Origin: Martinezella calliandrae
Lineage (GTDB): Bacteria; Pseudomonadota; Alphaproteobacteria; Rhizobiales; Rhizobiaceae
DNA length: 64,000 nucleotides
Assembly (NCBI RefSeq): GCF_030272695.1
Contig: NZ_JARFYN010000019.1
Coordinates: 1 to 64,000 of the forward strand
Direction: 5' to 3'
Each line of letters starts with the position of its first letter. Position 1 is the first letter of the stretch. The notes beneath the pieces are model-generated. The model searched no databases. It was not told the DNA's origin and saw only the letters and a program-made list of their open reading frames with translations. Of this stretch, positions 8,045 to 17,987 are shown in pieces. A program made the translations under genes and the position numbers.

Positions 8045-10942
8045 ATGGCAGACAAAATGCTTATCGATGCGTCTCACGAGGAAGAGACGCGTGTTGTTGT
8101 CGTTCGCGGGAACCGCATAGAAGAATTTGACTTCGAGTCGCAGCACAAGAAGCAGATCCGCGGCAACATCTATCTCGCCAAGGTGACGAGGGTCGAGCCC
8201 TCGTTGCAGGCCGCCTTTGTGGATTACGGCGGCAACCGGCACGGCTTCCTGGCCTTTGCCGAAATTCATCCTGACTACTACCAGATCCCGCTTGCCGACC
8301 GGCAGGCACTCCTGAAGGCGGAAGCCGAAGAGCATCGCCGTGATGACGATGTCGAGCACGTCGAAACCGCGCTTGATCTTTCCCAGCAGGAACAGCCCGA
8401 CATCGGTATCGTCCACAAGGACGAAGCTGAAGCTGAAGTCGTTGTCGCAGAAGAAGCCCAAGCGGAAGCCCCTGCCCAGGTAGCGGCTCCCGCCGAGGAA
8501 GAAGCTCCAGCAAAGAAGCCGAAGCCGCGCCGCAGTCGCAAAAAAGTGGTTGCCGAAGCTGCCGCCCAAGAGGCTCCTGCAGTCGAAGCGACGGCAACAG
8601 TCGACGCTCCAAGCGAAGACGAAGAAGGCCCGTCCGGCGAAATGGCAGCGATGGTTGAAACCGACTCGATTTCCGAAGACGTCGACGTTTCCAAGCGCCG
8701 TCATGACGACGACGACGACGACGATCATGACCACGAAGAAGAAGTGATCGAATCCGTCGGCGCCGAAGACGCGATGGAAGAGGTTCCGGACCGCACACAG
8801 CGCAAGCCGCGAAAGCAGTACCGCATCCAGGAAGTCATCAAGCGCCGCCAGATCTTGCTGGTGCAGGTGGCCAAGGAAGAGCGCGGCAACAAGGGTGCAG
8901 CGCTCACGACTTATTTGTCGCTTGCAGGCCGCTATTCCGTTCTGATGCCGAACACGGCGCGCGGCGGCGGCATCTCCCGCAAGATCACCAATCCGCAGGA
9001 CCGCAAGCGCCTCAAGGAAATCGCAAAGATGCTCGAGGTGCCGCAAGGCATGGGCGTCATCCTGCGTACTGCCGGCGCCAACCGCACCAAGGTCGAGGTC
9101 AAGCGCGACTTCGAATATCTGATGCGCCTGTGGGAAAACGTCCGCACGCTGACGCTCGCTTCGACCGCTCCCTGCCTGGTCTACGAAGAAGGCAGCTTGA
9201 TTAAGCGCTCGATCCGCGACCTCTACAACAAGGATATCGGCGAGATTATCGTTGCCGGCGAAGAGGGGTATCGCGAAGCCAAGGACTTCATGAAGATGCT
9301 GATGCCGAGCCACGCCAAGGTGGTTCAGCCCTATCGCGACATTCACCCGATTTTCTCGCGCTCCGGCATCGAAGCGCAGCTTGACCGCATGCTGCAGCCG
9401 CAGGTGACGCTGCGTTCTGGCGGCTACCTGATCATGAACCAGACGGAGGCGCTGGTTTCAATCGACGTCAACTCCGGCCGCTCGACCCGGGAGCATTCGA
9501 TCGAAGACACCGCGCTCCAGACAAACCTGGAAGCGGCCGAAGAAATTGCGCGCCAACTGCGCCTGCGCGACCTTGCTGGCCTGATCGTCATCGACTTCAT
9601 CGACATGGAAGAAAAGCGTAACAACCGTGCTGTCGAGAAGAAGCTGAAGGAGTGCCTGAAGAACGATCGCGCCCGCATCCAGGTCGGCCGCATCTCGCAT
9701 TTTGGCCTGCTGGAAATGTCGCGTCAGCGCATCCGCGCTTCGGTTCTCGAAAGCACGACGCAGATCTGCTCGCATTGCGGCGGCACCGGTCACGTCCGCT
9801 CGCAGTCCTCCGTTGCGCTGCATGTCCTGCGCGGCATCGAAGAGTATCTGCTGAAGAATACGACGCATGATATCACCGTGCGGACCACGCCGGACATCGC
9901 GCTCTATCTGCTGAACCACAAGCGCCAGACGATTGTCGATTACGAAAACCGCTTCGGCGTCTCGATCGTCATCGACGCGGACAATGCGGTTGGCACGCAG
10001 CATTTTGCGATTGATCGCGGTGAGCCCGTCGAAAATCCGGTGAAGATCGAATCTCTGTTCAACTTCGCAGCCATTCCCGAGGATGAAGACGACGATATCG
10101 TCATCGAAGCCGACGAGGACGAAGACGAAGAACTCGAAGAAAAGGCCGCCGGCGTCGAACAGGAGCCTGTCGCCCGCTCTGAATCCAATGAAGGCGGCCG
10201 CAAGCGCAAGCGCCGCCGCCGCCGTCGCGGCCGTGGCAATGAGGCCCAAGCCGCCTCCGATTCCGCCGATACATCCCCTGAGGATGGTAGCGAAGAAGCG
10301 GATGAAGGCGACGAGGACGACAATAGCGGTAGCAGCGAAGTCGCTACCGTTTCTGGCGAGGATGGACAGCAGAAGCGCAAGCGCCGCCGTCGCGGCAAGC
10401 GCGGTGGCCGCCGCAATCGCGACGGTGAAGGCAATGAATTGGCCGCCGGCAGTGAAGCAGCCGGCTCCGACGAAGGCGTTGACGACGAGAATGACGGCGA
10501 AGAGGATGTCCTGACCGTCGATGAAATCATTGTCGCCGAAGGTGAAGCCGCCGTCGAAAGCCAGCCGGCCATGGCGGCTGTCGAAACTGCGCCCGTCGTT
10601 GCCGAAGAGGTGAAGCCCAAGAGCCGCAGCCGTCGCAAGCCGAAAGCCGAAGCATCGCCGGTCGAAGCCCCGGTTGCCGAAATGGCAGCTGCCGTTGACG
10701 CAGAAGTCGAAACTGTCGCCGAAATCGCCGGCGATCTCGACAGTGCCGTCGAACCGGTGGTCGCAGCGGAGTCCGAGGTGATCGAAGCCGAGGGCAAGCC
10801 GATACGCGCCAACCGCGAGTCGAACGTCTCTTCCTCCGAGCCGGTGGTCAGGTCCACCCGCACGAGCGAAGGCGGCGATACGGATGGCGAGCCGACCAAG
10901 CCGAAGAAGGCCGGTTGGTGGCAACGCCGTGGCTTCTTCTGA
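8045..10942 (+). CDS. rne: ribonuclease E
   Basis: A 965-residue endonuclease, the core of the RNA degradosome. The start at 8045 (MADKMLIDASHEEETR) is chosen over an upstream ATG at 8018 because it matches the conserved N-terminus and follows a GAGGA box. The S1 domain is split by an acidic, low-complexity insertion of roughly 170 residues (about 90-265, including seven consecutive Asp). The catalytic core carries SIDVNSGRST and VIDFIDM (Mg-binding Asp residues) and the Zn-link CSHCGG. The last 300 residues are disordered, alternating acidic and Arg-rich (RKRKRRRRRRGRG), ending KAGWWQRRGFF. A GWW tail resembles the PNPase-binding motif described for Caulobacter RNase E. Confidence 0.95.
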   Translation: MADKMLIDASHEEETRVVVVRGNRIEEFDFESQHKKQIRGNIYLAKVTRVEPSLQAAFVDYGGNRHGFLAFAEIHPDYYQIPLADRQALLKAEAEEHRRDDDVEHVETALDLSQQEQPDIGIVHKDEAEAEVVVAEEAQAEAPAQVAAPAEEEAPAKKPKPRRSRKKVVAEAAAQEAPAVEATATVDAPSEDEEGPSGEMAAMVETDSISEDVDVSKRRHDDDDDDDHDHEEEVIESVGAEDAMEEVPDRTQRKPRKQYRIQEVIKRRQILLVQVAKEERGNKGAALTTYLSLAGRYSVLMPNTARGGGISRKITNPQDRKRLKEIAKMLEVPQGMGVILRTAGANRTKVEVKRDFEYLMRLWENVRTLTLASTAPCLVYEEGSLIKRSIRDLYNKDIGEIIVAGEEGYREAKDFMKMLMPSHAKVVQPYRDIHPIFSRSGIEAQLDRMLQPQVTLRSGGYLIMNQTEALVSIDVNSGRSTREHSIEDTALQTNLEAAEEIARQLRLRDLAGLIVIDFIDMEEKRNNRAVEKKLKECLKNDRARIQVGRISHFGLLEMSRQRIRASVLESTTQICSHCGGTGHVRSQSSVALHVLRGIEEYLLKNTTHDITVRTTPDIALYLLNHKRQTIVDYENRFGVSIVIDADNAVGTQHFAIDRGEPVENPVKIESLFNFAAIPEDEDDDIVIEADEDEDEELEEKAAGVEQEPVARSESNEGGRKRKRRRRRRGRGNEAQAASDSADTSPEDGSEEADEGDEDDNSGSSEVATVSGEDGQQKRKRRRRGKRGGRRNRDGEGNELAAGSEAAGSDEGVDDENDGEEDVLTVDEIIVAEGEAAVESQPAMAAVETAPVVAEEVKPKSRSRRKPKAEASPVEAPVAEMAAAVDAEVETVAEIAGDLDSAVEPVVAAESEVIEAEGKPIRANRESNVSSSEPVVRSTRTSEGGDTDGEPTKPKKAGWWQRRGFF

Positions 10943-10967
10943 ACACTGCTGTTCGGACCGAAATAAC

Positions 10968-11001
10968 AAATCCGGCCGTGGCAACACGGCCGGATTTTTT
11001 G
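10968..11001 (+). terminator. rne intrinsic terminator
   Basis: AATCCGGCCGTG-GCAA-CACGGCCGGATT is a 12-bp perfect stem with a GNRA-type tetraloop, directly followed by a T-run (TTTTTT counting the last stem bases). It starts 26 bases after the rne stop. This is a strong Rho-independent terminator. Confidence 0.92.
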
Positions 11002-11281
11002 CCGGTTACAGTAATGCGGATGGAAGGTGCGCCATAATAGATTGTTCTGTTACACGAGCCCTCGTCCCTCGAGGGTCGCTTCGCTTCATCCCTTACACGT
11101 CGAACCGCGAGTTACGCTTTACGGCGCGGCAAGTTGCAAAGCCGGTTCCGCCCCGTCCTAAGGCGCATTTCGGCGCAACCTCGAAGGATTGGGCGGCCCG
11201 GTTCGGCTGCCAATCCTGAAATCCTAATCAAATACTTCCTAAAATACTTTCGAAACCTGCTGTAACTTACTGATATCGGAT

Positions 11282-12445
11282 TTATTTCAGCCAGGCGGCC
11301 ATGCGTTCCGCCGCCTCCTCGATCTCCGCGTTCGAGCCGGCATAGGAGATGCGCATCGTGCGGTGTCCCTCGATTGGATCGAAATCGAGGCCGGGTGTGG
11401 CGGCGACGTTGATTTCGGCCAGCATCTTGCGGGCGAAGGCCATGCTGTCGTTGGTGAACTTGCTGACATCGACGTAGGCGTAGAAAGCGCCATCCATCGG
11501 CGAAGCGATGGAGAAGCCGATTTCGGGCAGACGGCGCATTAGGAAATCGCGGTTGCGGCGATAGCTTTCGCGGTAGACATCCAGCTCCACCCCTGACCCG
11601 AGTGCTGCGGCCGCGGCAATCTGCGAAAGTTCCGGCGCTGAGATATAAAGGCTCTGGGCAACGCGCTCGATTGGTCGCACCAGTCGCTCCGGCAGCACCA
11701 TCCAGCCGATACGCCAGCCGGTCATGCAGTAGTATTTCGAGAAGGAATTGATGACGATCGCTTCGTCAGTCAGTTCCAGAGCACTCGTCTCTTCGCCGAC
11801 GAAGGTCAGGCCATGATAGATTTCGTCGGAGATGAAGGCGATCGAGCGGTCGGCGCAATACTCGGCGAGCGCTTTCAGCGCAGCCTTGCCCGTCACTGTA
11901 CCGGTCGGATTGGCGGGGCTTGCGAGCAGCACGCCCTTCAAACGTTTGCCGCTGGCTGCTTGCGCTACCTCCAGGCTCTCCGGCGTCAGCGTGAATTGGG
12001 TCTCGGCGGTGACAGGCACTTCGAGGACGTCCAGCCCGAGGGCAGCGAGAATATTGCGATAGGCGGGATAGCCGGGACGGGCGATCGCAACGCTGTCGCC
12101 GGGATCGAACAGGGTCAGGAAGGCGAGATTGAATCCGGCCGACGAACCGGTGGTGATCGCGATCCGCTTTGGGTCGATGGTGAGCCCGTGCCGAATTCGA
12201 TAGTGACCGGCTAGCGCCTGTTTCAGCGCCAGCGTGCCGAGTGCATCCGTGTAGCCGATGCGGCCGTGACCGAGTGCTTCGCGCGACGCCTCAAGCGCGG
12301 CCTGCGGCGTTGGATGCGATGGCTGGCCAACCGCCATTGAGATGACGGCATGTCCCGCCTGTCGCCGGCGCGTCGCCTCCGCCAGCACATCCATCGCGTG
12401 AAAGGGTTCGACATCGCTGCGTTTGGATAGGGAAAACAAGGTCAC
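11282..12445 (-). CDS. PLP-dependent aminotransferase, class I/II
   Basis: A 387-residue fold-type I aminotransferase of the aspartate/aromatic aminotransferase superfamily. The Schiff-base lysine lies in SFSKYYCMTGWRIGW, the phosphate-binding block is TTGSSAGFN, and SPANPTGT and the Asp of ISDEIYHGL are present. The C-terminal Arg for substrate carboxylate is in TMRISYAG. The substrate cannot be told from sequence. It is transcribed away from the ScsC-like gene and converges on the rne terminator; 281 bases of apparently non-coding DNA separate it from rne. Confidence 0.88.
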   Translation of the reverse strand: MTLFSLSKRSDVEPFHAMDVLAEATRRRQAGHAVISMAVGQPSHPTPQAALEASREALGHGRIGYTDALGTLALKQALAGHYRIRHGLTIDPKRIAITTGSSAGFNLAFLTLFDPGDSVAIARPGYPAYRNILAALGLDVLEVPVTAETQFTLTPESLEVAQAASGKRLKGVLLASPANPTGTVTGKAALKALAEYCADRSIAFISDEIYHGLTFVGEETSALELTDEAIVINSFSKYYCMTGWRIGWMVLPERLVRPIERVAQSLYISAPELSQIAAAAALGSGVELDVYRESYRRNRDFLMRRLPEIGFSIASPMDGAFYAYVDVSKFTNDSMAFARKMLAEINVAATPGLDFDPIEGHRTMRISYAGSNAEIEEAAERMAAWLK

Positions 12446-12650
12446 TTCTTTCTCGGATCGGATTAGCGCCAGACAATTGCCGCAATATTAGCCTGTTCAC
12501 AATCCCGCGATTGCGGCTTTGTCGTGAAAATTCCTGTTTCTGGAAATAAGCATGCGCCCTAAATTGCTCGCAAGCATCTGTGGATTTTAATCAGGCAATG
12601 ATATCCCGAAGCGGACGATAAACCTCAGCATCTACCCAAACGAGGACCCA

Positions 12651-13418
12651 ATGACCTTTTTTTCCAAGACCCTGCTGACGGTTTCAGCGATCGCCATCAC
12701 CGCGTCATTCGCAATGATCCAGCCCGCAGCCGCGCTGGATGACCAACAGAAAAAAGAATTTGGAGAGTTCATCAAGCAATATCTCGTCGAGCATCCGGAA
12801 GTTCTCTTGGACGCGCAGGCGGCGCTTGAGAAGAAACAGGATGAGCAGCGCATCGCTCAGTCGGCCCAGGCTGTCGCCCAAAACAAGGATGCCATCTTCA
12901 ATTCCAAGAATGATGTCACGATCGGCAATCCAAAGGGCAACGTCACCGTCGTCGAATTCTTCGATTATAATTGTACCTATTGCCGCCATGCACTCCCCGA
13001 TATGGACGCGCTGCTGAAGCAAGACCCGAACGTGCGTTTCGTGCTGAAGGAGTTCCCGATCCTTGGGCCGGACTCCGTTGCCGCATCCAGGGTCTCCGAC
13101 GCTTTCCGTAAGCTAGCACCGGAAAAATATGCCGAATTCCACCATACGCTGCTCAGCAGCGACGGCCGCGCCTCGGAAGACAGCGCCATCGAAGTCGCGA
13201 CCTCACTTGGCGTTACCGAGGCGGCAATCCGCGCCGAAATGGCCAAGAGCCCGAACAATGATTCGGTAAAGGCTACCTACCAGCTCGCCACTGATCTCAA
13301 CGTCACCGGCACGCCGGCCTACGTCATCGGTAACGAGGCGATCTCGGGCGCGATCGGCCTCGACGCGATTCAACAGAAGATCGCCAATGTCCGCAGTTGC
13401 GGCAAGACGACCTGCTAA
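12651..13418 (+). CDS. periplasmic ScsC/DsbA-like thiol-disulfide oxidoreductase
   Basis: A 255-residue secreted thioredoxin-fold protein. The signal peptide covers residues 1-28 (ending AAA). A charged helical N-terminal arm follows (DDQQKKEFGEFIKQYLVEHP, 30-75), like the oligomerisation arm of ScsC proteins. The catalytic pair is C108-T-Y-C111 and the cis-Pro loop is TGTP near residue 222. Two more Cys (CGKTTC) form the very C-terminus. It probably oxidises or isomerises disulfides in envelope proteins. The ScsC-like assignment rests on the N-terminal arm; DsbA-family membership is secure. Confidence 0.85.
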   Translation: MTFFSKTLLTVSAIAITASFAMIQPAAALDDQQKKEFGEFIKQYLVEHPEVLLDAQAALEKKQDEQRIAQSAQAVAQNKDAIFNSKNDVTIGNPKGNVTVVEFFDYNCTYCRHALPDMDALLKQDPNVRFVLKEFPILGPDSVAASRVSDAFRKLAPEKYAEFHHTLLSSDGRASEDSAIEVATSLGVTEAAIRAEMAKSPNNDSVKATYQLATDLNVTGTPAYVIGNEAISGAIGLDAIQQKIANVRSCGKTTC

Positions 13419-13566
13419 GCCGCGGAAATGATTGCCTCGTTCGTCTTAAAGGTTGCATAAAGGACACAGTGGCGTATCAGAAGATGCGCGAGCCATTCCG
13501 AAGTCGAGCCGATTTCAGGAGCATGCGTAAATTCGCCAAATTCGGGGCGTTTCCACACCTACACAT

Positions 13567-13623
13567 GCGCAACCTATGCCCTGGGGGCTTTCCTATGGGC
13601 CCTCGGGAGTCTATAGGTTGCGC
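13567..13623 (+). promoter_or_regulatory. long inverted repeat in the aroQ leader
   Basis: GCGCAACCTAT (13567-13577) and ATAGGTTGCGC (13613-13623) are perfect 11-bp inverted arms enclosing 35 bases. Inside, GGGGGC and GCCCTC can pair (one G-U). The element ends 21 bases before the aroQ start codon. There is no T-run, so it is not an obvious terminator. It may be a leader RNA structure or protein-binding element; the function is unknown. Confidence 0.55.
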
Positions 13624-13644
13624 TGCACTTTGACGGAACCTCTG

Positions 13645-14082
13645 ATGGCGCAAACCATTTTCGTCCTAAACGGACCCAATTTGAATGCCCTTGGCAAACG
13701 CGAGCCGGGCATCTATGGCGGCAAGACTCTCAAGGATATAGAAGCCGACTGCAAATCCGTGGGCGAAAGCCTCGGGTTCGTCATTGACTTTCGCCAGAGC
13801 AATCATGAGGGCGTGCTGGTCGACTGGCTCCATGAAGCCGGAGATGTCGCTGCCGGCATCGCCATCAATCCGGGCGCCTATGGCCATACGTCGATCGCGC
13901 TTCATGACGCAATCCGTGCCATTTCCATTCCAGTGGTGGAGGTTCATATCTCCAATATTCACGCACGCGAAGAATTCCGGCACAAATCGATGATCGCGCC
14001 CGCCGCTAAGGGCATGATCTGCGGTTTCGGGCCCTACGGCTACATCCTGGCGCTGCATGCGCTGAAATCCATCACGCAATAA
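13645..14082 (+). CDS. aroQ: type II 3-dehydroquinate dehydratase
   Basis: A 145-residue enzyme of the shikimate pathway converting 3-dehydroquinate to 3-dehydroshikimate. The family N-terminus VLNGPNLNALGKREPGIYG is intact, with catalytic Tyr24, and the substrate-binding NPGAYGHTSIAL and the catalytic His in VEVHISNIHAREEFR are present. The ATG at 13645 is preferred to an upstream in-frame ATG (13576) that would translate the leader inverted repeat. aroQ-accB-accC-aat run in one direction with gaps of 23, 5 and 3 bases, so they are very likely one operon. Confidence 0.95.
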   Translation: MAQTIFVLNGPNLNALGKREPGIYGGKTLKDIEADCKSVGESLGFVIDFRQSNHEGVLVDWLHEAGDVAAGIAINPGAYGHTSIALHDAIRAISIPVVEVHISNIHAREEFRHKSMIAPAAKGMICGFGPYGYILALHALKSITQ

Positions 14083-14105
14083 CAAGAATACAGGGCAAGA
14101 CATCC

Positions 14106-14582
14106 ATGGCTGAAAAGAAATTGGGCATCGACCAGGCGTTGATTCGCGACCTCGCTAATATTCTGAACGAGACGGATCTGACCGAGATCGAAGTCGAGCA
14201 GGAAGATCTGCGTATCCGCGTCTCGCGCGCCGGCACGACACAATATGTTCAAGCGCCAATCGCAGCACCCGCTTATGCCGCAGCCGCACCTGCCGTCGCC
14301 TCTGCGGCGGCCGCAGCCGCCGCACCTGTCGGCAAGTCCCGCAATCCCGATAACGTCGTCAGCGCACCGATGGTCGGCACAGTTTACATGGCGCCTGCAC
14401 CGGGTGCTGCGCATTTCATCGAGGTCGGCGCTTCTGTCAAGGAAGGTCAGACGCTGCTGATTATCGAAGCGATGAAGACGATGAACCAGATCCCCGCGCC
14501 GAAATCCGGCATCGTGACCGAAATCCTCATTCAGGACGGTCGGCCGGTCGAATACGGCGAAGCCCTGGTCGTCATCGAGTAG
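14106..14582 (+). CDS. accB: biotin carboxyl carrier protein of acetyl-CoA carboxylase
   Basis: A 158-residue BCCP. An N-terminal helical/linker region rich in Ala and Pro (about 50-78) leads to the biotinyl domain with the biotin attachment site EAMKTM (Lys124). It carries the carboxyl group between biotin carboxylase (AccC, next gene) and the carboxyltransferase in fatty acid synthesis. The ligase that would biotinylate it (birA) lies at 61.8-62.5 kb of this window. accC follows after five bases. Confidence 0.95.
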   Translation: MAEKKLGIDQALIRDLANILNETDLTEIEVEQEDLRIRVSRAGTTQYVQAPIAAPAYAAAAPAVASAAAAAAAPVGKSRNPDNVVSAPMVGTVYMAPAPGAAHFIEVGASVKEGQTLLIIEAMKTMNQIPAPKSGIVTEILIQDGRPVEYGEALVVIE

Positions 14583-14587
14583 GCCCC

Positions 14588-15940
14588 ATGCCCATGATTT
14601 CGAAGATTCTCATAGCCAATCGCGGAGAGATCGCCCTTCGTGTGCTGCGCGCCTGCAAGGAGCTTGGCATTGCGAGCGTAGCGGTTCACTCGACCGCCGA
14701 CGCCGACGCGATGCATGTGCGTCTAGCGGATGAAAGCGTGTGTATCGGCCCGCCGCCGTCGCGCGAGAGCTATCTCAACATTCACCAGATCGTCGCGGCC
14801 TGCGAGATCACTGGCGCCGACGCCGTGCATCCGGGCTATGGGTTCCTGTCGGAGAACGCCAAGTTCGCCGATATTCTTGAAGCACATGGCATTACCTTCA
14901 TCGGACCGACGGCGGACCATATCCGCATCATGGGCGACAAGATCACCGCCAAGACGACCGCGCAGCAGCTCGGCATTCCTGTCGTTCCCGGCTCGGACGG
15001 CGAAGTGAAGACCGAGGCGGACGCGCTGCGGACGGCAAGGGAAATCGGCTACCCCGTGCTGATCAAGGCGACCGCCGGCGGCGGCGGCCGCGGCATGAAG
15101 GTGGCGCGCACGGAAGCGGATGTCATCGAAGCCTGGTCGACGGCGCGTACCGAAGCGGCGGCCGCCTTCGGCAATGAATCCGTGTACATGGAAAAATATC
15201 TCGGCAAGCCGCGCCACATCGAAATACAGGTGTTCGGCGACGGTGAGGGCAATGCCGTGCATCTCGGAGAGCGCGACTGCTCGCTGCAGCGCCGCCACCA
15301 GAAAGTTTGGGAAGAAGCCAATTCGCCGGCACTCAACGTCGAGCAGCGCATGAAGATCGGTCAGATCTGCGCCGACGCCATGAAGAAGTTGAAGTACCGC
15401 GGCGCCGGCACGATCGAGTTCCTCTACGAAAACGGCGAGTTCTATTTCATTGAAATGAACACGCGCCTGCAAGTGGAGCATCCAGTCACCGAAGCGATCA
15501 CCGGCATCGATCTCGTGCACGAACAGATCCGCGTCGCCTCGGGCGGCGGTCTTTCGGTGACACAAGATGATGTGCATTTCCACGGTCACGCCATCGAATG
15601 CCGTATCAATGCCGAGGACGCGCGTACTTTCGTGCCCTCGCCCGGCACAATCACGCATTTCCATGCGCCGGGCGGCCTTGGCGTGCGCATCGATTCCGGC
15701 GCCTATCAGGGCTACAGAATCCCGCCTTATTATGACAGTCTGATCGGCAAGTTGATCGTGCATGGCCGCACTCGCGTCGAATGCATGATGCGTCTGCGCC
15801 GTGCGCTTGATGAGTTCGTGGTCGACGGCATCAAGACCACCCTACCCCTGTTCCAGGAACTGGTTTCCAATCAGGATATCGCCAATGGCGATTACGATAT
15901 ACACTGGCTGGAAAACTATCTGGCGAAGGGATCGGCTTGA
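14588..15940 (+). CDS. accC: biotin carboxylase subunit of acetyl-CoA carboxylase
   Basis: A 450-residue ATP-grasp enzyme carboxylating biotin on AccB. It begins [20 protein letters not shown] (biotin carboxylase N-domain), has the glycine-rich loop [10 protein letters not shown], the [15 protein letters not shown] block and the catalytic [14 protein letters not shown]. Two ATGs six bases apart (14588 and 14594) are both possible starts. The length matches E. coli AccC (449). Confidence 0.96.
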   Translation: MPMISKILIANRGEIALRVLRACKELGIASVAVHSTADADAMHVRLADESVCIGPPPSRESYLNIHQIVAACEITGADAVHPGYGFLSENAKFADILEAHGITFIGPTADHIRIMGDKITAKTTAQQLGIPVVPGSDGEVKTEADALRTAREIGYPVLIKATAGGGGRGMKVARTEADVIEAWSTARTEAAAAFGNESVYMEKYLGKPRHIEIQVFGDGEGNAVHLGERDCSLQRRHQKVWEEANSPALNVEQRMKIGQICADAMKKLKYRGAGTIEFLYENGEFYFIEMNTRLQVEHPVTEAITGIDLVHEQIRVASGGGLSVTQDDVHFHGHAIECRINAEDARTFVPSPGTITHFHAPGGLGVRIDSGAYQGYRIPPYYDSLIGKLIVHGRTRVECMMRLRRALDEFVVDGIKTTLPLFQELVSNQDIANGDYDIHWLENYLAKGSA

Positions 15941-15943
15941 CCT

Positions 15944-16567
15944 ATGGTAGGACCGCGTGGCAGAAATCCCGGCATTACTCCGGAGATTCTGTTGCGCGCC
16001 TATTCCATCGGGCTCTTCCCGATGGCGGAATCGGCTGACGATCCGGAAATCTTCTGGGTCGAGCCGGAGCTACGCGGCGTCCTGCCGCTCGACACGTTCC
16101 ACGTTTCGAAAAGCCTGGCGAAGACCATCCGCCGCAAGCCCTTCGATATTCGTTTCAATACGGATTTCGACGGCGTTATCGCCGCCTGCGCCGAGCAGAC
16201 CAACGGCCGACCAAGCACCTGGATCAACAAAACCATCCGGACGCTCTATTCGACCCTGCACCATATCGGCCACGCCCATTCTGTCGAGGCCTGGGAAGGC
16301 TCCAGGCTGGTCGGCGGGCTCTACGGCGTCTCGCTCGGCTCGGCCTTCTTTGGCGAGAGCATGTTTTCACGCCGCACAGACGCCTCGAAGATCTGCCTCG
16401 TCTATCTTGTCGAACGCCTCAAACAGCGCGGTTTCACCTTGCTCGATACCCAATTCACCACCGAGCATTTGAGAACATTCGGCGCAATTGACGTGCCGAA
16501 GGATCAATACGCAAGAATGCTGGAAAAGGCGATGGAATCACCCAATCTCAGCTTTAAGGACAATTGA
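15944..16567 (+). CDS. aat: leucyl/phenylalanyl-tRNA-protein transferase
   Basis: A 207-residue enzyme that adds Leu or Phe to N-terminal Arg/Lys of proteins, marking them for ClpAP (N-degron pathway). Family blocks are present: [14 protein letters not shown] near the N-terminus, [30 protein letters not shown] and [19 protein letters not shown]. It is three bases after accC and closes the aroQ-acc operon. Confidence 0.95.
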   Translation: MVGPRGRNPGITPEILLRAYSIGLFPMAESADDPEIFWVEPELRGVLPLDTFHVSKSLAKTIRRKPFDIRFNTDFDGVIAACAEQTNGRPSTWINKTIRTLYSTLHHIGHAHSVEAWEGSRLVGGLYGVSLGSAFFGESMFSRRTDASKICLVYLVERLKQRGFTLLDTQFTTEHLRTFGAIDVPKDQYARMLEKAMESPNLSFKDN

Positions 16568-17347
16568 AACCTAGCCGACGCGTACGAGCAGCCAGCGTTC
16601 GGAATAGGCACTTTGACCATCCTGGGGAGGGTAATTGTGGTAAAGCGTCACAGTTCATAAATGCCGCCATCAACAACCCGGTCGGCGACGTTGGTGCTGA
16701 TAATAGTCGAGATAAGGTTAGCCGGCTTGAGCAATGCTCGGGAAACTCCATTGGTATGACGCGATCGCACGCGCGGCTTCGCTGAACAAATCAAGGAGCC
16801 GAGGATTGACAGAGTCGTCTACATATTCCGGTGTGGGTGTCATCTTGATGGCGGCTGGAGCACCGCCTGTGCCGCTGCTGAAATTGATATAGAGCTTGTC
16901 CTTGATTTGGTCCTGCGCCGCGTTCAAAGCCTGTTCTTCCAATGTTCGTATTTTCGTTTGAGCGTGGCGTATCCACACCTTTATCGCTGCAAGGCTGACG
17001 GACGACGTGAACAGTTCACCACTGAGGCTTTCCCGGCTTCAAATCCCGGTTGTTCTCTGCTATCGTTTCGCGCGAAGAGCGTTTGCGCGTTGAGGTTTCA
17101 TTTTGCCTTTGTAATTGCCGGTCTCATCCAAAGCACCCAGTGCATCAGGGCGGCCTAGCTAGCGCCGACTGGTGAATATTCATGTCCATCGGGTGATGGC
17201 CTGAGACCGGTTTGGCATTATCAAACGCGCCCAGCGCAGCCACTGCTGTCTCAGCTCTTCAGCCGTCCTTCAACATCGCCACACCGTGCCCTGACGGGCT
17301 TGTCTCACCGCCAGCTTGTGGACTTCCAGACGGAAGACCAAGACGGT
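16568..17347. other. low-coding gap between aat and the DUF1062 gene
   Basis: This stretch of about 780 bases holds no long, well-behaved gene. Short frames overlap on both strands, and the only protein-like one is on the minus strand (16718-16978). In related genomes the minus-strand DUF2155 gene is expected close to aat, so this gap and the DUF1062 gene look like added or eroded material. That expectation comes from memory of rhizobial synteny. Confidence 0.35.
16718..16978 (-). CDS. hypothetical protein (possible fragment)
   Basis: An 86-residue frame (IRTLEEQALNAAQDQIKDKL, then FSSGTGGAPAAIKMTPTPEY) with plausible amphipathic helices. No family is recognised. There is no clear ribosome-binding site, and the frame ends in a region without further coding character, so it may be the leftover of a larger gene. 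Confidence 0.3.
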   Translation of the reverse strand: MWIRHAQTKIRTLEEQALNAAQDQIKDKLYINFSSGTGGAPAAIKMTPTPEYVDDSVNPRLLDLFSEAARAIASYQWSFPSIAQAG

Positions 17348-17977
17348 ATGTGCAATGTTCTTCAGGTCCGTTGGACCATCTCGCCTCGAAGCTCGCCTCA
17401 GCCATGGATCGCCTGCAGCGGTTGTGGATCACCGAGACCCTTCAGATCGAGCGGCAAAATCAGGCTCAATTTTAATGGCAAGAGGCTTGACGCCTGGCTC
17501 ATTTACAAATGCATCGATTGTCAAAAGACCTGGAACCGAACGCTGTTCGAGCGAAGGACCGTTCACGACCTAGCCCGCTCCACGCTCGAGGCATTGCAGC
17601 GCAGCGATCCGAATTGGGTGCGAGCCCAAGAATTCGATCTCGACGAATTGAAGCGAAAAGCCAATCGCATCGAGGAACTGCCGGAGGTCATCATTCGGAA
17701 AGTCGCCAGAAATGAGCCAAGCGAATGGACTGTGCTGGACATCGAGATATTAGTCGAGTTCCCAATGAATCTGCGTCTTGATCGGTTGCTGGCGTCAGAA
17801 CTGGCGATCTCGCGTTCGCGGATTCAGGCTCTCCACGATGGGGGTAGATTGAAAGCCCATTCGGGCCGTCACGACTTTCTGCGCCACAGGCCCAAAGACG
17901 GGATGAGGATCACCCTCGACCTGTCGGAGGCGGCCGACCGTCAGGAAATAGCTGAAGCCGCGGCCGATCTGGGATGA
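17348..17977 (+). CDS. DUF1062 family protein with zinc-ribbon Cys pairs
   Basis: A 209-residue cytoplasmic protein starting at MCNVLQVRWTIS, with GGAAG upstream. It has two Cys pairs, CSGCG (about 25-29) and CIDC (about 57-60), as in a zinc ribbon, then a helical middle and a C-terminal part (RLDRLLASELAISRSRIQAL) resembling an S4-like RNA-binding segment. I assign it to DUF1062 from the conserved opening RWTI..R..PQPWI.CSGCG; the function is unknown. An upstream in-frame ATG at 17300 gives an atypical N-terminus and is rejected. Confidence 0.7.
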   Translation: MCNVLQVRWTISPRSSPQPWIACSGCGSPRPFRSSGKIRLNFNGKRLDAWLIYKCIDCQKTWNRTLFERRTVHDLARSTLEALQRSDPNWVRAQEFDLDELKRKANRIEELPEVIIRKVARNEPSEWTVLDIEILVEFPMNLRLDRLLASELAISRSRIQALHDGGRLKAHSGRHDFLRHRPKDGMRITLDLSEAADRQEIAEAAADLG

Positions 17978-17987
17978 AGCTAAAACT

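Noticed and set aside
7868..9346. 492-codon minus-strand open frame over rne
   Set aside because: Antisense of the RNase E S1 region and acidic insertion; Phe/Val-rich low-complexity product caused by GAA/GAC codons on the coding strand.
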